Source: Paramecium sonneborni (taxonomy: Eukaryota; Ciliophora; Oligohymenophorea; Peniculida; Parameciidae). From it: DNA of 64,000 nucleotides. The stretch spans positions 861,240 through 925,239 of the forward strand of contig CAJJDN010000005.1 of the NCBI GenBank assembly GCA_905182985.1, in the 5' to 3' direction. Numbering within the stretch: the first letter of the stretch is position 1; every line of letters begins with the position of its first letter. The notes under the pieces were generated by a model. It was not told where the DNA came from. It did not search any database and worked only from the letters and a program-made list of their open reading frames with translations. Shown here piece after piece: positions 48,101 through 61,104 of this stretch. The position numbers and the translations under genes were made by a program.

Positions 48101-51100
48101 TTATTTTTCACCCTATATTTTCAATTTTAAATTTTAATTTTTTAGACTTTCAATATCATTATTTTATTCAACAATTTTATTCTGTAAAGATAATAAATTT
48201 TCTTGATAAGAATCGATTTTTATGATTTGCTATTAAATTTCATATTTCTATTCTTGAATTATATTTTCAAATTATTATTTACATTTAAATTCTTCTTCTT
48301 TTTAACTTTATTCATTTTTTAATTATTTTAATATTATTTCCAATTCTTACTTTAAATCTTCCTCATTTTTTTAAGTTTCTAATAGACTATTTTTTAATTA
48401 TTGAATTTTAGTTTTTTTTTAGGAAATTTATAATTATTAATTTTTTATTTCATTTTGCAAATCTTATATTAATTACTCTAAATTCTTGATATTTTCACTA
48501 TTTTGATTTTAATTTTATTGGGAACTAATTAAATAAATCTATAGTTCTTTATTCATTATTTCATTATCTTCCCTTAATTTGCAATTTTGTGCAAAATTTA
48601 AATTTGCACTTATTCTTAATTAAGCTATTTCTTCTTTCAACTAATTTATAATAACTTTATTTTAATCAATTTATTCCTTTTAAATCTTTAAATCTCTATT
48701 TAATATTGAAATATCTTATATTTTATCATCAATTTCCTCCTCTAACATTTTTTGCTATTCACGAATATCATAATGAGTGTTCTACAATATCTCATAATTT
48801 TATTACGAATCATTTAAATTTTGTTACAATTCTTCATTTGTTTTTTAGAGTTACTCTTATATTTCGATTTACTTATAAATTTAATTATTTAATTGAAATA
48901 TCATTTTTTCTTATTCTTCAATTTATTATTCATATGAATTACATTTTACTTTTAAGTTATCTTATTCAAACTTATTTGCCGATTCCTTCATAATTATTTG
49001 ATTAATCTCTTCTTACTTAAATTATAATTCGTTAAAGTTATCTTAATATTTCTATTAAATTAGTTCTATTTAATCTTTCAACTTTTAATTTTATTCTTCA
49101 CATAATTAAATTTATTAAAGAAGATTATTTATTTAAATTACACTATCTTTATATTATTCTAACAATTTGCTTTGATCTATTTCAGCTTATTTAATTTTAG
49201 ATTTTGTTTGCTCCAAATCTTCAAGTGTATCATTTAACTTTTAATCTTATTCTTTAATAACTTCATTATATTTTAATTCTTATTATTCACATTTCTTCAA
49301 AGCTTCTGATTATAAGATAATTTATTACTCTAAAAGTTATAACTATTAAATATTCTATATAGATTATTAATCCAGTTATTCATTTTAATTCCTTATTTAT
49401 TTATTTAGTTAATTTATCTCATCTTTAAGTTTCTGAATATAAGCTAATTGTTCTTAATTTAAACTTATTTAAGCTTATAATTTTTCATAGAATTCATTCA
49501 TTTATTATTATTTAAGTTTATAATCATTGTTTTCGTTTATTTATAACATAACTTAATTTTTAAGTTCATTAATCATCAATTCTTATTAGTTTACTTTGTT
49601 TTCAGATAAGAGTAAATCCATCTTAAATTACTCAAGTTCTTAAGACTTCTCTTAAAATTATCTTTATTGATCATTTAGTTCAATTTAAAATTATTTATTT
49701 AATTGGTTTTGACTATTCTCTTATTCATTTAATTATTAAATAAGATTATGATTCTAATTTATCTTTTTATCTTAATTCTCAATTAGAGATTTTAAACTTT
49801 CTAATTTTTAAAGATATTCCTTTTCTTAAATTTTAAGATTTTAAATTTCTGTCTCTTATAATTTATTTGTTTCTAATAATTTTTAAGTTTAGTCTTATAA
49901 TTTGAGTTTTAAATTTTCTTTTGTTACATTTTATAATTATTCCTATTCTATTTCTAATTATTATTGATATTATTCTAATTATTGAACTTTTTCTTCTAAA
50001 TCAAAAGTTAACTCCTCTTATACTTTAGTTAAATTTTAATTTATCTATTTTAATTAAGAATATTCATCCTCCAACTTTTTCAATTTTTTTAATTCTTATT
50101 TGACCAATTTTATTACATCTTAATTTTATTCTAAATTCATAGTACTATTATTTGTCATTTATTAATGCCATTATTATAACATTTAATAATATTTCTTGTT
50201 TTCTTATTCTAAATTAGAAATAGATAAAAGAAATTAGGAATTTTATTTTTGTTATTCTAAATTTAAATTTCTAATTTCATTTTTTTGCTATTCGACCTCA
50301 ATTAATTTTGTGGTTTATTATGAAATTATTTCATCAAATTTATCTAATTCTAATTAAAATTTAGTCATATATTTATTATTTCCATCAAAAATAAATAATT
50401 AATCTCCAAATTTACTACTTTATCTAGATATCGCATTTTTAGGTGATTGTAATATATATAAAAGACTTATGTATTTTTATTTGATTAATTGTATAAGTTA
50501 TTCAAAAACTGTTTCTTTTTCATTTTATGATATTTAAATTTATTATAATAAAGTTTCATTTTCATTTTTCAATAACTCAAGTTTATTATTGATATCTTAC
50601 AATTTATTTTATAAAATTTATTATGTATCCTCTGTTTTTTTTAGTTTTTCTTGAAAGATTTTATTTCTCTACTAGAGTTCCTCATTATAATTTTCATATT
50701 TAATTAAATCTTATGAACTTTTATTTAACTATCTAATTTATTAATTTATTTAATTTTCAGCCTAATTGATTAGATCATTTTTTAAAATCAATTCATTTGA
50801 TAATTATTCAACATTTTCTAATAAATGATCTTTTTGATTATTAATTGAAATTAATTAAATTTTTAATTAATTTATTTCTTCCTATTGTTCCTTTTAATTA
50901 TCTAACTCTTCATATAATTATTTTTCTTTGTATTGATATTATTAAATGATTTTTTCATTTGTGATCATAACTCTATTTTAATCATCAATCTGTTTATGTA
51001 ATTATTATATTTAAGATTATTACTTAACTATTTATACATTTAATTAATCATTAAGATTTTATAATTCTTGATTGTTTTCTTCTCCAAATTTCTCCTATAT

Positions 51101-52312
51101 AGCAAGTTACTAATATTTTTTCTCTAAATTATTATATTCTAACTTTAATTCATTAATAACTTATTAATATTTTTAAGTATTAGGATCTTTTTTATTTTCA
51201 GAAAGCTTTTTAAATTTGATTAAATCATTTTGTAATAAATTAATTTTTTAATCTTTCTCCTTTATATTATTTTTAGATATAACATATTAATTGATCATTT
51301 CTCTAATATTTTATTAGAGTTCTTTAATTGTATCTTTTTAGCCATATTGAGATGTTTATAAAGACTAAGATACTTAATAATTTAGTTTTTCTACTTAAAG
51401 CATTAAATTTTCATGCAATGTTACTAATTTTTAATATTCATTCTAAATATTATCTATTTATTCATGTTAAGAATTCTATTTTCTTGGAGTTTCATACTTA
51501 GATTTTTCTCTTGCAATAAATGCTAATATATTTTTAATTTCATCTATTTTATCTTTACTTTCTTATTTTTTTATTAATTTTGATAATATATCTCTCATTT
51601 TTTCTTCTTTCATTAATAAATCATTTAATCTTTTTTGTTTATTTTAAAATCCATTTTAAAGAAACCCTTCTAGCTTTATTATTCGACTATCCGCTTTTTC
51701 TAATAAATGATTGCATTCATGTTTAAATTATTCCATTTTTTGTTATTAGATTATAATTTAATTTTCATAATTCTTTCGTAAACATTCAATTTCTTAATCT
51801 TTAGTTTTCAAAATACCATATAATTGTTTCATTATAATTTTTCTTTCTTCAGCTTTTTTCTAATAACCTATTGTTAATTTATGTGAAGTCTATATTTCTA
51901 ATTCTAATTTTTAAATTTATTCATCTTTGTTTGATTTACATTTAGGTATTTCTTCAATAAATTCTTTTATATATTAATATTTAAGTTAATCCTCTAATTA
52001 TGAAGATTTTCCATCACTATCAATTTTTTCATCATAAAAATGTCTTCTTTTTTTACAAGAACTTGATCTAAATGGTTACAAAGTTGAATTAAATGTTAAT
52101 TTTCTTGAATCATAATATTCAGAATAATTTGCTCTTGTTCTATTTTTAACTCGATCAGTTGTAAATGATGTTGTATGTGTTAATTATTTTCCTTAATCTA
52201 TTTATCTCTAATTAAAACTCTTTATACGATCTAATAAAGTTTTACCAGAATTAGTTGGAGGAGAAGATGATAATGGTTTAGTTTATTTGGAAAGTAAAGG
52301 TTTTTTATTCAT
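45101..52312 (-). CDS. Giant coiled-coil protein, about 2,390 aa
   Basis: The longest gene here. A basic Ser/Pro-rich N-terminus (KPLLSKQTKPLSSSPPTNSG) precedes an almost unbroken coiled coil over the remaining 2,200 or more residues, and the C-terminus is KKKSSGVFGMFK. Two introns near the 3' end are clear (45447-45469, 23 nt; 45252-45276, 25 nt). With them removed the total is 2,388 codons. Further frame-compensating introns cannot be excluded. Protein type and size fit a basal-body, rootlet, golgin or cortical cytoskeleton component; none can be chosen from sequence alone. Several ORFs on the + strand here are antisense shadows. Confidence 0.75.
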
Positions 52313-52386
52313 TTTGAATTATTTCTTATTATATAATATTATAATTACCCCATATTTCTATCAATATTTTATTTAAAATAATCCTT

Positions 52387-54471
52387 ATGAATAAATAAGA
52401 AATTGATTATATTAACAAATCTCATGAAAAGTTCACTTAATTTATTTAAGTTCACTAAATCTTAGATGATGAAATAAGGAAATTAGAATTAAGATAATTA
52501 TATAATTAACCTATTCAATTAGATAGTGAAGATTAAAAAAAAGAAATCAAAAAGATGATGGATTAATTTGAAAAGGAAAAATAAGATTTAGAAAAATAAA
52601 TAAAGGAATTAAATCACAAAAAATCAGGATTAGTTCCTATCTATGAAACTATTCATGATTAAAAATTTCCCTGTGATGTTTTTGGTATTATTGAAATATC
52701 TGATGATGAATAATATTGAATTATTAATATCATTAATCCTTTTCACCACAAGATGCATGACAATGAGCATTATTCAAAAAAGATGCATGACAATAGGCAT
52801 TCAAAAAGGTTCCCAAAACAACAGTCTCTTGATTTTTTCCTTCTTTATTGCATTCCAAATATTTAATTAAAATAATATGTTAAATTCCAAGAAGCTAATT
52901 AAATCAAATCAGCTAACTGAATTAAATAATTTTCTACTCTAAGTAAAGCAAGCATTTATTACAGATGTACAACATAAATAGATTAAATAAAGGATTTCTA
53001 GTTCACAAATGAACCTGTTAATATAAATGATAACAAATTTCCATTATAAGAAATAATTGAAAATAATGTACCTTAAATAAAGTAGGATTAAATAAAATTA
53101 CCAATATAAATGCCTTAGGATGATATCTAGAATCTACTCCAAGGTTTAACAACTCTACTAGAAAAAAATCTATAAGAATCCCATAATTTGTATGAAATAT
53201 TCTAATCGAATAAGTAATTTAATAGTAGGGCTTAAGATTCAAATTCTTCTTTGAAATATTAAAAAGATGAAAATGTAGATGAACTGCAAGAAGATATTAA
53301 ATAAAATGAAATAAGATTATTGTAAATGCAAAATTCTAGATTATTGAGTAAAATTGAGTCATTAAATGAACAAATTACTTAATTTGAATAAGATTTACAT
53401 GAAAATTCTTAAGAATATCGCTAATTAATTAGTCTTATTAATTCTACATATTGCATCTAAAAAATTTAATATATAGTTTAATAATTAGATAGAAATCCAA
53501 TTTTAGGAAAAGCTAATGATGAAGAAATAGAATAAGGAGTTTTTGTTATTGTTGATGATTAAATAATTTTATCTCCTTCATATTTAGATGAAAATAAAAT
53601 AATATTGAATGTTTCATAGATTATTGATGTCACTTATAAAAATGACTTTTAGATAGTTATTCATTATAAAGAGGGTAAATTAATTTTAATAATGGAAAAT
53701 TAACAAGATTTTGCTAAAATAGATTTATGTCTATGGTCAATTATGAGAAAAAATGTCTGTTTAAATTAAGAGTATTATAATGTTAATTTAATTAGTAAAT
53801 TATTCCAAAACAGTTTATTTGAACGACCTTTCAGATAAGAAATTAGTATAGACTATAAGAAATTAAAAGAGTAATTATCCAGTATAATTCCATAGATGGA
53901 ATAGGATTAGAAATAATAATAATAATAATTATTCACTTTAAATATCAAAAATTCTGATCATTTTACTGAAGCTTAATAAAATAGTAATATATAAATGCAA
54001 TCTCATTAATCTCCTGAATTAAGAGGAACTTAAACAAAACAAATGGTTTAAATTAATTAATAAACAAAATTATAACATGCTCTACTTTAATTAAAATAAG
54101 GCTTTTGCATGATTAAATATTCAGAAGGTTAAAGAAAACCAAATATTAAAATAATTTATTTGACAGAAAATGAATAATATATAAAATGGAAGGATGAATT
54201 ATAACCATTTGATTAAAAGAATACATCAGAGAAAAAATCAATCTAAATTTCATAAATTAAGGAAATAAAAGATATTGCTAAAGGATCAGGTTTTGATAAG
54301 TTTAAGAAATATCGCTAAGGCAAAGAATCATTAGGAATTACTATTATTGCCAAGAGAAATTTAGAGTTGGATGCTCCAAAATAAGAAATTAAGGATTTAT
54401 TTTTAGAATGTTTAAGAATTTTATTAGAAAACAAATAAAATAATAAATTAGAACAGAAAAACAGAAAATGA
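52387..54471 (+). pseudogene. PH-like-domain coiled-coil gene with disrupted 5' half
   Basis: From about 52990 to TGA 54469 a single open frame encodes coiled coil (ESLNEQITQFEQDLHENSQ) and a C-terminal PH-like domain (GFCMIKYSEGQRKPNIKI, then QIKEIKDIAKGSGFDKFKKY). The 5' part starts at ATG 52387 in the same frame, but that frame has TGA at 52717 and 52918, and the most protein-like middle segment (LTELNNFLLQVKQAFITDVQHKQ) is in another frame. No mini-intron removes these breaks. A 30-nt imperfect tandem repeat lies at 52750-52808. Either decay, sequence errors, or two genes. Paralogue comparison would settle it. Confidence 0.5.
52750..52808 (+). repeat. Two-copy 30-nt tandem repeat, imperfect
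   Basis: AAGATGCATGACAAT begins at 52750 and again at 52780, followed by AGCATTATTC versus AGGCATTC. In one frame it encodes KMHDNEHYSK and KMHDNRHSKR. It lies in the damaged 5' part of the surrounding gene. Confidence 0.75.
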
Positions 54472-54582
54472 TTATTCTTAATGTAATTTTCACTTAAAAA
54501 CTTTAAAAATTTCTTCAATTAAATTTTGAAATATAATTCAGAAATCTCAGAAGTTACTTTTTTATTATAAAGAGATAAAAAT

Positions 54583-54890
54583 TCATTAATATTAAGCTTA
54601 TTCCAGTTTTAATCTATCATGTTCCATTTTCAACTTTGCATATTTAAAATCCCACATATTATCTAAATCTTTTAATTTGAATTCTAAATCCTCAATTTCC
54701 TCTCTCAACTTTTCATTGTCAGCTTTACATTCTTTAACTAATGAAGTTTTTTAAACATCCAAAATAATTAGTTGTTATTTAAAATCCTCACTTATTTTTT
54801 TTTTCTCCTATTCAATTGTTACTATTTTATGCTCTAAATCTACTTTTACTTCAGAGATCTTTAATTGAGTTTTTTCTTTATATTTTTATC
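54583..54890 (-). CDS. Coiled-coil fragment, start uncertain
   Basis: Reading to TGA 54583, the frame KISEVKVDLEHKIVTIEQEK through EIEDLEFKLKDLDNMWDFKY and KMEHDRLKLEQAQYQ is clearly coiled coil. No ATG opens this frame: upstream it meets TGA, and no mini-intron was found to a start. It is either the 3' end of a small gene whose first exon I cannot place, or a remnant next to the damaged neighbours. Confidence 0.4.
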
Positions 54891-54996
54891 TAATGATAAC
54901 AATTAAGAATTGATTTATTAATAAGGATCTCAAAAATAAAATATTTCTTAATCATTTATTAAAAATGAATTCTTTTATGATAAAATTAGAGTAAGA

Positions 54997-55893
54997 ATGT
55001 CATCAATAATAGGTAATACTATTAAAAATGTCAAAAAAAATAATGATTTATTTTAATCATATAAAAATTAAAAATCAGATTAAATTAAGTAATAATAAGT
55101 AGTTTATAGTAAAAGATCTAAAACCTAAGAGGAATTATAGTAATTGTATTAACAATCAGAAAATGCAATGCAAATATAAAGCCATTTAGTAGAGTCCTAA
55201 TTTAGATGAAAGTAGAATTAGTACTGCTGAGAATTACATGTAATTAATAAAAAGTTCGAATAGAGTCTATTTTCTTAGAAATATAATCGTTCTTGGATTC
55301 ACTCAATATTATTGGTCAAACTGTTGCAAAATGCCTCACTTTGTTTAATGGACTATAAAATTTCTGGGTTTGTCCTTTATTTTTAGTCTTTAAAAGAATG
55401 AAGGAAAGAAATAGAATCTAAAGTCAATTCATTTTGTCTAGATGAATGGGAATATATTATATCTTGTTTTGAATTTGAAAATTATTGTAATAAAGTTAAA
55501 TAAGATAATTAATTTGTTTAAAATGATTTAAATTTATTCCTTATTAGAGCAAAAGAAAAGGCTAAAAAATAAGATAAAAATCAAAAAGATAAAGTTTTAC
55601 GGTTTTTAAATGATTTTATTGATGATGACATTATAGATATATGTTAGACTTATTTTTATGGATAAATATATTAGAATATCAAAGAAGAAAAAGGAGTGCC
55701 AAAATCAACTTTAGAATGGTTAAGACTTCAAATATAAGCTTAAGCATCTTTCATTATTTTTGAATTACCTATTTTAATGTGTGATAAAGAAAACTTTACT
55801 TATGAAAGTTTACCTCGTTAATGTTCTTTCTTTTTTTTGAACTGTCAATACATAAAAAGTATTTATTTTAGTATTGATTGTTAATTTATTTGA
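54997..55893 (+). pseudogene. Degraded gene of unknown family
   Basis: Starts well (MSSIIGNTIKNVKKNNDLFQ, then KTQEELQQLYQQSENAM) and contains good protein-like blocks in other frames (RIESIFLEIQSFLDSLNIIG, then KEIESKVNSFCLDEWEYIIS through DDDIIDICQTYFYGQIYQ and PKSTLEWLRLQIQAQAS). They are interrupted by TGAs (e.g. in SLKE*RKEIES and at 55891) that mini-introns do not remove in phase. After 55891 the same frame stays protein-like (DISKKGFKFFLDFLNNLLDE). Probably a decaying copy. The part from 55185 is repeated after the N at 56353. Confidence 0.45.
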
Positions 55894-56352
55894 TTGTTCT
55901 AACTCATATTTTCTTCAAAATTAAATCAGAGTATTTCAATACTGTATTTATTAATCATCTCTATATATATAATTTATAATAATAATTTTTAAGCTGATAT
56001 CTCTAAAAAAGGTTTTAAATTTTTTTTAGATTTTCTAAATAATTTACTTGATGAACAAAAATTTTCGTTGATCTAGATTTTATTTAAAAATTAATATATT
56101 TTGTACATATTATTCAGACAAAATTTGTTGAATAATATATAGAAGTCTTAAATAATTAAAAAAATAAAGATAATAAAATATCCGAAATTACCTTTTACAT
56201 ATATATATATCTTACAACCTTATTTTAAAGTTATTTATAATATCAATTAGTAAAAGTAAAACATGATTTTTTTTTATTAATCGTCCTTTATCGCTTCAAT
56301 AATAAATTAAAATCGAAACAGAATTAGAACGAAACTATCTTACAGAAGTATA
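55185..56352. repeat. First copy of 1,168-bp direct repeat (contig overlap)
   Basis: Matches 56354-57521 at an offset of 1,169, with an N between. It includes the 3' part of the degraded gene and its flank. Confidence 0.9.
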
Positions 56353-56353
56353 N
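56353..56353. other. Assembly gap (single N)
   Basis: Single N between the two copies of the 1,168-bp repeat, the third such junction in the window. Confidence 0.95.
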
Positions 56354-57521
56354 TTTAGTAGAGTCCTAATTTAGATGAAAGTAGAATTAGTACTGCTGAG
56401 AATTACATGTAATTAATAAAAAGTTCGAATAGAGTCTATTTTCTTAGAAATATAATCGTTCTTGGATTCACTCAATATTATTGGTCAAACTGTTGCAAAA
56501 TGCCTCACTTTGTTTAATGGACTATAAAATTTCTGGGTTTGTCCTTTATTTTTAGTCTTTAAAAGAATGAAGGAAAGAAATAGAATCTAAAGTCAATTCA
56601 TTTTGTCTAGATGAATGGGAATATATTATATCTTGTTTTGAATTTGAAAATTATTGTAATAAAGTTAAATAAGATAATTAATTTGTTTAAAATGATTTAA
56701 ATTTATTCCTTATTAGAGCAAAAGAAAAGGCTAAAAAATAAGATAAAAATCAAAAAGATAAAGTTTTACGGTTTTTAAATGATTTTATTGATGATGACAT
56801 TATAGATATATGTTAGACTTATTTTTATGGATAAATATATTAGAATATCAAAGAAGAAAAAGGAGTGCCAAAATCAACTTTAGAATGGTTAAGACTTCAA
56901 ATATAAGCTTAAGCATCTTTCATTATTTTTGAATTACCTATTTTAATGTGTGATAAAGAAAACTTTACTTATGAAAGTTTACCTCGTTAATGTTCTTTCT
57001 TTTTTTTGAACTGTCAATACATAAAAAGTATTTATTTTAGTATTGATTGTTAATTTATTTGATTGTTCTAACTCATATTTTCTTCAAAATTAAATCAGAG
57101 TATTTCAATACTGTATTTATTAATCATCTCTATATATATAATTTATAATAATAATTTTTAAGCTGATATCTCTAAAAAAGGTTTTAAATTTTTTTTAGAT
57201 TTTCTAAATAATTTACTTGATGAACAAAAATTTTCGTTGATCTAGATTTTATTTAAAAATTAATATATTTTGTACATATTATTCAGACAAAATTTGTTGA
57301 ATAATATATAGAAGTCTTAAATAATTAAAAAAATAAAGATAATAAAATATCCGAAATTACCTTTTACATATATATATATCTTACAACCTTATTTTAAAGT
57401 TATTTATAATATCAATTAGTAAAAGTAAAACATGATTTTTTTTTATTAATCGTCCTTTATCGCTTCAATAATAAATTAAAATCGAAACAGAATTAGAACG
57501 AAACTATCTTACAGAAGTATA
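56354..57521. repeat. Second copy of 1,168-bp direct repeat
   Basis: Counterpart of 55185-56352. Unique sequence resumes at 57522. It contains the duplicate 3' end (56354-57062) of the degraded gene. Confidence 0.9.
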
Positions 57522-57850
57522 ATTCTTATTAATTAGGTTTTAATTAATTAAACCAAAAAAAAATTTTTCGAAGAAATTTCTACATTTTATAAGAATGTCT
57601 AAAACAAAAGTGTTTAATAAAATTATAACAATTTAATACTCATAAATTTTTGTTAATTCTAAGATTGGATAATAATCTCTCAATAATAAGAGAAAAGATA
57701 TTTAAAAATTCTCCGTATATATATAATTTAAAGAAAATAGAAGATTCTTAAGTTCTGTTTTATTATTTTATTCTTTGATTTGGCATGATCTTACCTAGGA
57801 TTATTAATAAAAATAAATTAAAATAATTCTAATACAAATTGAGTAGATAT
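57522..57850. other. Intergenic, AT-rich
   Basis: No supported gene. It lies between the degraded gene and the stop of the next reverse gene. Confidence 0.5.
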
Positions 57851-58447
57851 TCATATTAAAATTCTTCTCAAGTGATTATGCTTTGTTCTTTTTGAAGGAG
57901 AAGATAAATTTGATCTAAAATTTGTGCCTTATGCAAAATGTACTTTCTTTTGTTCAGAGAGGGAATAAAAACTTTTATTTAATGGAGATTTGAGAATGCT
58001 TCTTTAAGAATGCTCTTCATTATTTTCTAATTAGTAATTTATTCTCTAAATATAAAATGATAAATCTAGATTTTATATATGTATTAGTTTTTGCTAAGGC
58101 TTAGTTTTATTTTTAATATTGCGAGTTTCACTTTTTACTGTCATTGGACTTTCATTAGGATGAGAAATTTGAGATTACCAAAATTATTGTTGATGATTTT
58201 CTTGAAAATTAAAACATTTCATTCTTCCCTTACTTTTATTGATTTTATTGATTGGATAATCTAACTCTTTTATTTCTGTTTCTGAAGCTTTTTAATAAAT
58301 GGGGTTGGTATAAGTAATACTCAATTTTAAAGATGAAAATTTAGTACTTTTGCTCATTTCATTTAAAGTTCTCATTTTAGATTCTAAACTTATAAGATCA
58401 GAATCTATAGTATCTTAACATACAAATTTAGAACATGTTGATCCCAT
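57851..58447 (-). CDS. Predicted N-myristoylated protein, 198 aa
   Basis: Single exon of 199 codons starting MGSTCSKF: Gly2 with Ser/Thr/Cys following fits N-myristoylation plus palmitoylation of Cys5, so membrane attachment is likely. The body is Ser/Asn/Lys-rich and disordered. Near the end, SILKSPLNKSFYSLSEQKKV followed by HFAQG includes KKVHF, an RVxF-like phosphatase-docking motif. No domain family recognised. Its start lies 18 bp from the stop of the next reverse gene. Confidence 0.6.
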
Positions 58448-58465
58448 TTATAAAATATATTTTAA

Positions 58466-61077
58466 TCATAAATAATCATTTTTAAGATGTGCTTTATGTT
58501 CATATGTCCATTATGCCATATATTTTGATTTTAAATTGCTTGAATCTTTCTAATCTCTCTACTCTTAAGCTGATTAAATCCTTTATTCAATTGATTAATG
58601 ATATTATCGTATTCTATTTAATTTATTTTCATATTTTTAATTATTATTAGCCTTTTCATCTTATAAAAATTATTCTCTATTTTTTGAAAATCGTTCCCCT
58701 TAAGTCATAAACATAGGTGATGTTTTTGGAGGAACAAAGTTTTCAAAGGTATTTTTGAAAGCAGGAGTTGCTCCAAATCTTGTTGCAGGTCTAACATCAG
58801 TATGATTAGTTTATGGTCTAAAGGGCTTTTTAAATTCTTCTGTTAATCTAGATAATTCAGGTAAAAAAGCTTTAGCTGAACTCTAAAATATTTTACCAGG
58901 TTAACTATTAATTGAAATTAATTGATTTCCAACATTATCAACAATAGTCATTCCTGCTCTTAGTTTTTCATGAAATTCACTAAATGTTGCATATCCTTTA
59001 TTTGTTGGGTCAACATAATTAATTAATATTCCAATTTCTTAACCATTAAGTATATTCATTTCTTCTAATTTCTATTTCATATCCTATTATGAAATATAAC
59101 CATCCTTATCTTTATCAAAATCTTTAAATAATTTATAAGCTCTTTCTGTTTTATTGAATAGAGAATTTTCAACTTTCATTAAAACATCTGATAATTCTTT
59201 AGATTAATTAGGTACATACCATGTCATTCCAACATCCTAATTATAAAACTCTATATATATGTCTATTCAATTATTTATACATATTTATTTTTCTATGTCT
59301 TATTCCTTATTTTCTATTGCTTAAACAGGTTAATCAACTTTTGATACTTTCTCGGGAGGAGCTGGTCCTTTTTATCTCAATTAAGCTCTATCATAAAATT
59401 CTTAATCAGTTTCACTAAATTTATTGATCTAATATCTACTTAAATAATATTCTAATAATTTCATCAGCTTATTATGTTTCATATTTTCCAAATTATAATA
59501 CACTTAACATACTTTCAAGATCATATTTCTAATATTTTTCATTCACACTTTCTAAAAATTGTATAATCACATGTGAAAAATCTTTTACATTAATTTAAGC
59601 TCCTTAAATTTTACTCTTAAGAAATTCTTCAAATTTTGTTTAAGAAGGTAAATATCTTTAAATCTTATTTGTTAACATTTTAGTCTTATTTTTCATTTTT
59701 TCTAATGAATAAGCATCAACTCTTGTAATGTCAAATAATGTAATTAGTTAATCCTCTTAATACTTCATACTTTTTAATAATAATTATTTTTTATCAACAG
59801 GTTCTTAATTTTTATTTGAATAAGGATCGTCATAAACTTCCTCTTTCAATTAGAATGATTTAAGATGATTTAAAAACTTTTTATAATCAAAAGTATCATC
59901 TTAATTTTTGAAATTCTCATATAAAATTTTAAGATCCTATTCAGATAAAATACTTGGATCTATTTCTAATTTTTTAATTACTCTTTCAAATCTACCATAA
60001 CTAATATAACCTTTTTGTAATTCATCCTACATAGTGAGTTATTGTCCCAATTATTATAACTTAAATTATAGTGAGTTTAAATACTCTATTTTTAAGAATA
60101 AGATTAACTTAATTCTAATGTCTTCTATCTCTAGCTTATAAAGCATCTTTTCTAAGGAAATCTATAGTTTCTTAATTTTTAATTAAAGAATCCTTTTCAT
60201 CTTCAGTTAATGCTGGTAATGCTTTTAAATTTACATTAAGTGCATCTTTATCATTAAATATAAGATCTAGAAATTCATCTAATCCTAAATCATTAGAACC
60301 ATCCATATCTGCACTTGCTAATAAAACTCTTGCTTCATCTATATTAATATTAATGCCTAATCTCTAAATCATATTATAAAGATTCTTCACACTAACTGCA
60401 CCATTTGAATCTTCATCCCATAAATTAAATATTTTTTAAAAGTTTTTTCTATTTGCATATCTTCTTCTTATAGCCCTTCGAATATCTCTAACCTTTTCTA
60501 TGTCTACTTTTCCTTCTAATGTATTCTTATTTTCTAAACCTACCAATTAGGTTTCTTAAATTCCTGTTGTATTTTCTTCTTTCTTCTGCTATGCTAATTT
60601 TTCCTTTTATTCTTCTAATAGATTAGTATTATATAATTATACATTTTGTATCAACTGGACTTTCTAAACTCTATCTGTGTTCTTCATCAAAGAAAAGAGT
60701 ATTAGAATCACCACAAAAAACTCTTTTCATTAATTCCTTCTCCTCTAATTATGAAAATCTAATTTTAAATATTAAATACTATCATACCTAGGATAACCTA
60801 TTAAATGATGTTGATGAAATTTCTAAGCAGATTTTTTTGTTTCCTCTAATGGATCTTTACATTACATAATCCTTTTAGATTTTTCATCTAAAATTTCAGA
60901 AAACTTCTTATTTTTTGGAATAGATAATCTAGTCATTCTATCACCATCTAAAGAACTATTTTGATTATTTGAAGTATTTTTTTATTAATCTAACATCCTT
61001 AGACGATATGTAACATAATACTTAAAATCTCGATTTGTTTTACCTTAATGATGTACACGATCTCTTCTGACTATCAT
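58466..61077 (-). CDS. EF-hand protein with disordered C-terminus, 828 aa
   Basis: At least three EF-hand regions: WDEDSNGAVSVKNL with ADMDGSNDLGLDEF, a degenerate middle region (LQKGYISYGRFER), and DFDKDKDGYISQQDM with DPTNKGYATFSEF. The C-terminus has TRFGATPAFKNTFENFVPPK and a Lys/Gln-rich helix. Introns 60759-60787 (29 nt), 60615-60642 (28), 60060-60084 (25), 59415-59439 (25) and a tiny 59263-59280 (18) leave exactly 829 codons from ATG 61077; ATG 60996 is an alternative start. Looks like an axonemal or cortical calcium-binding protein of the EFCAB type, by general resemblance only. Confidence 0.7.
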
Positions 61078-61104
61078 CTAGAACAGTTATATATTAATTA
61101 TTTT

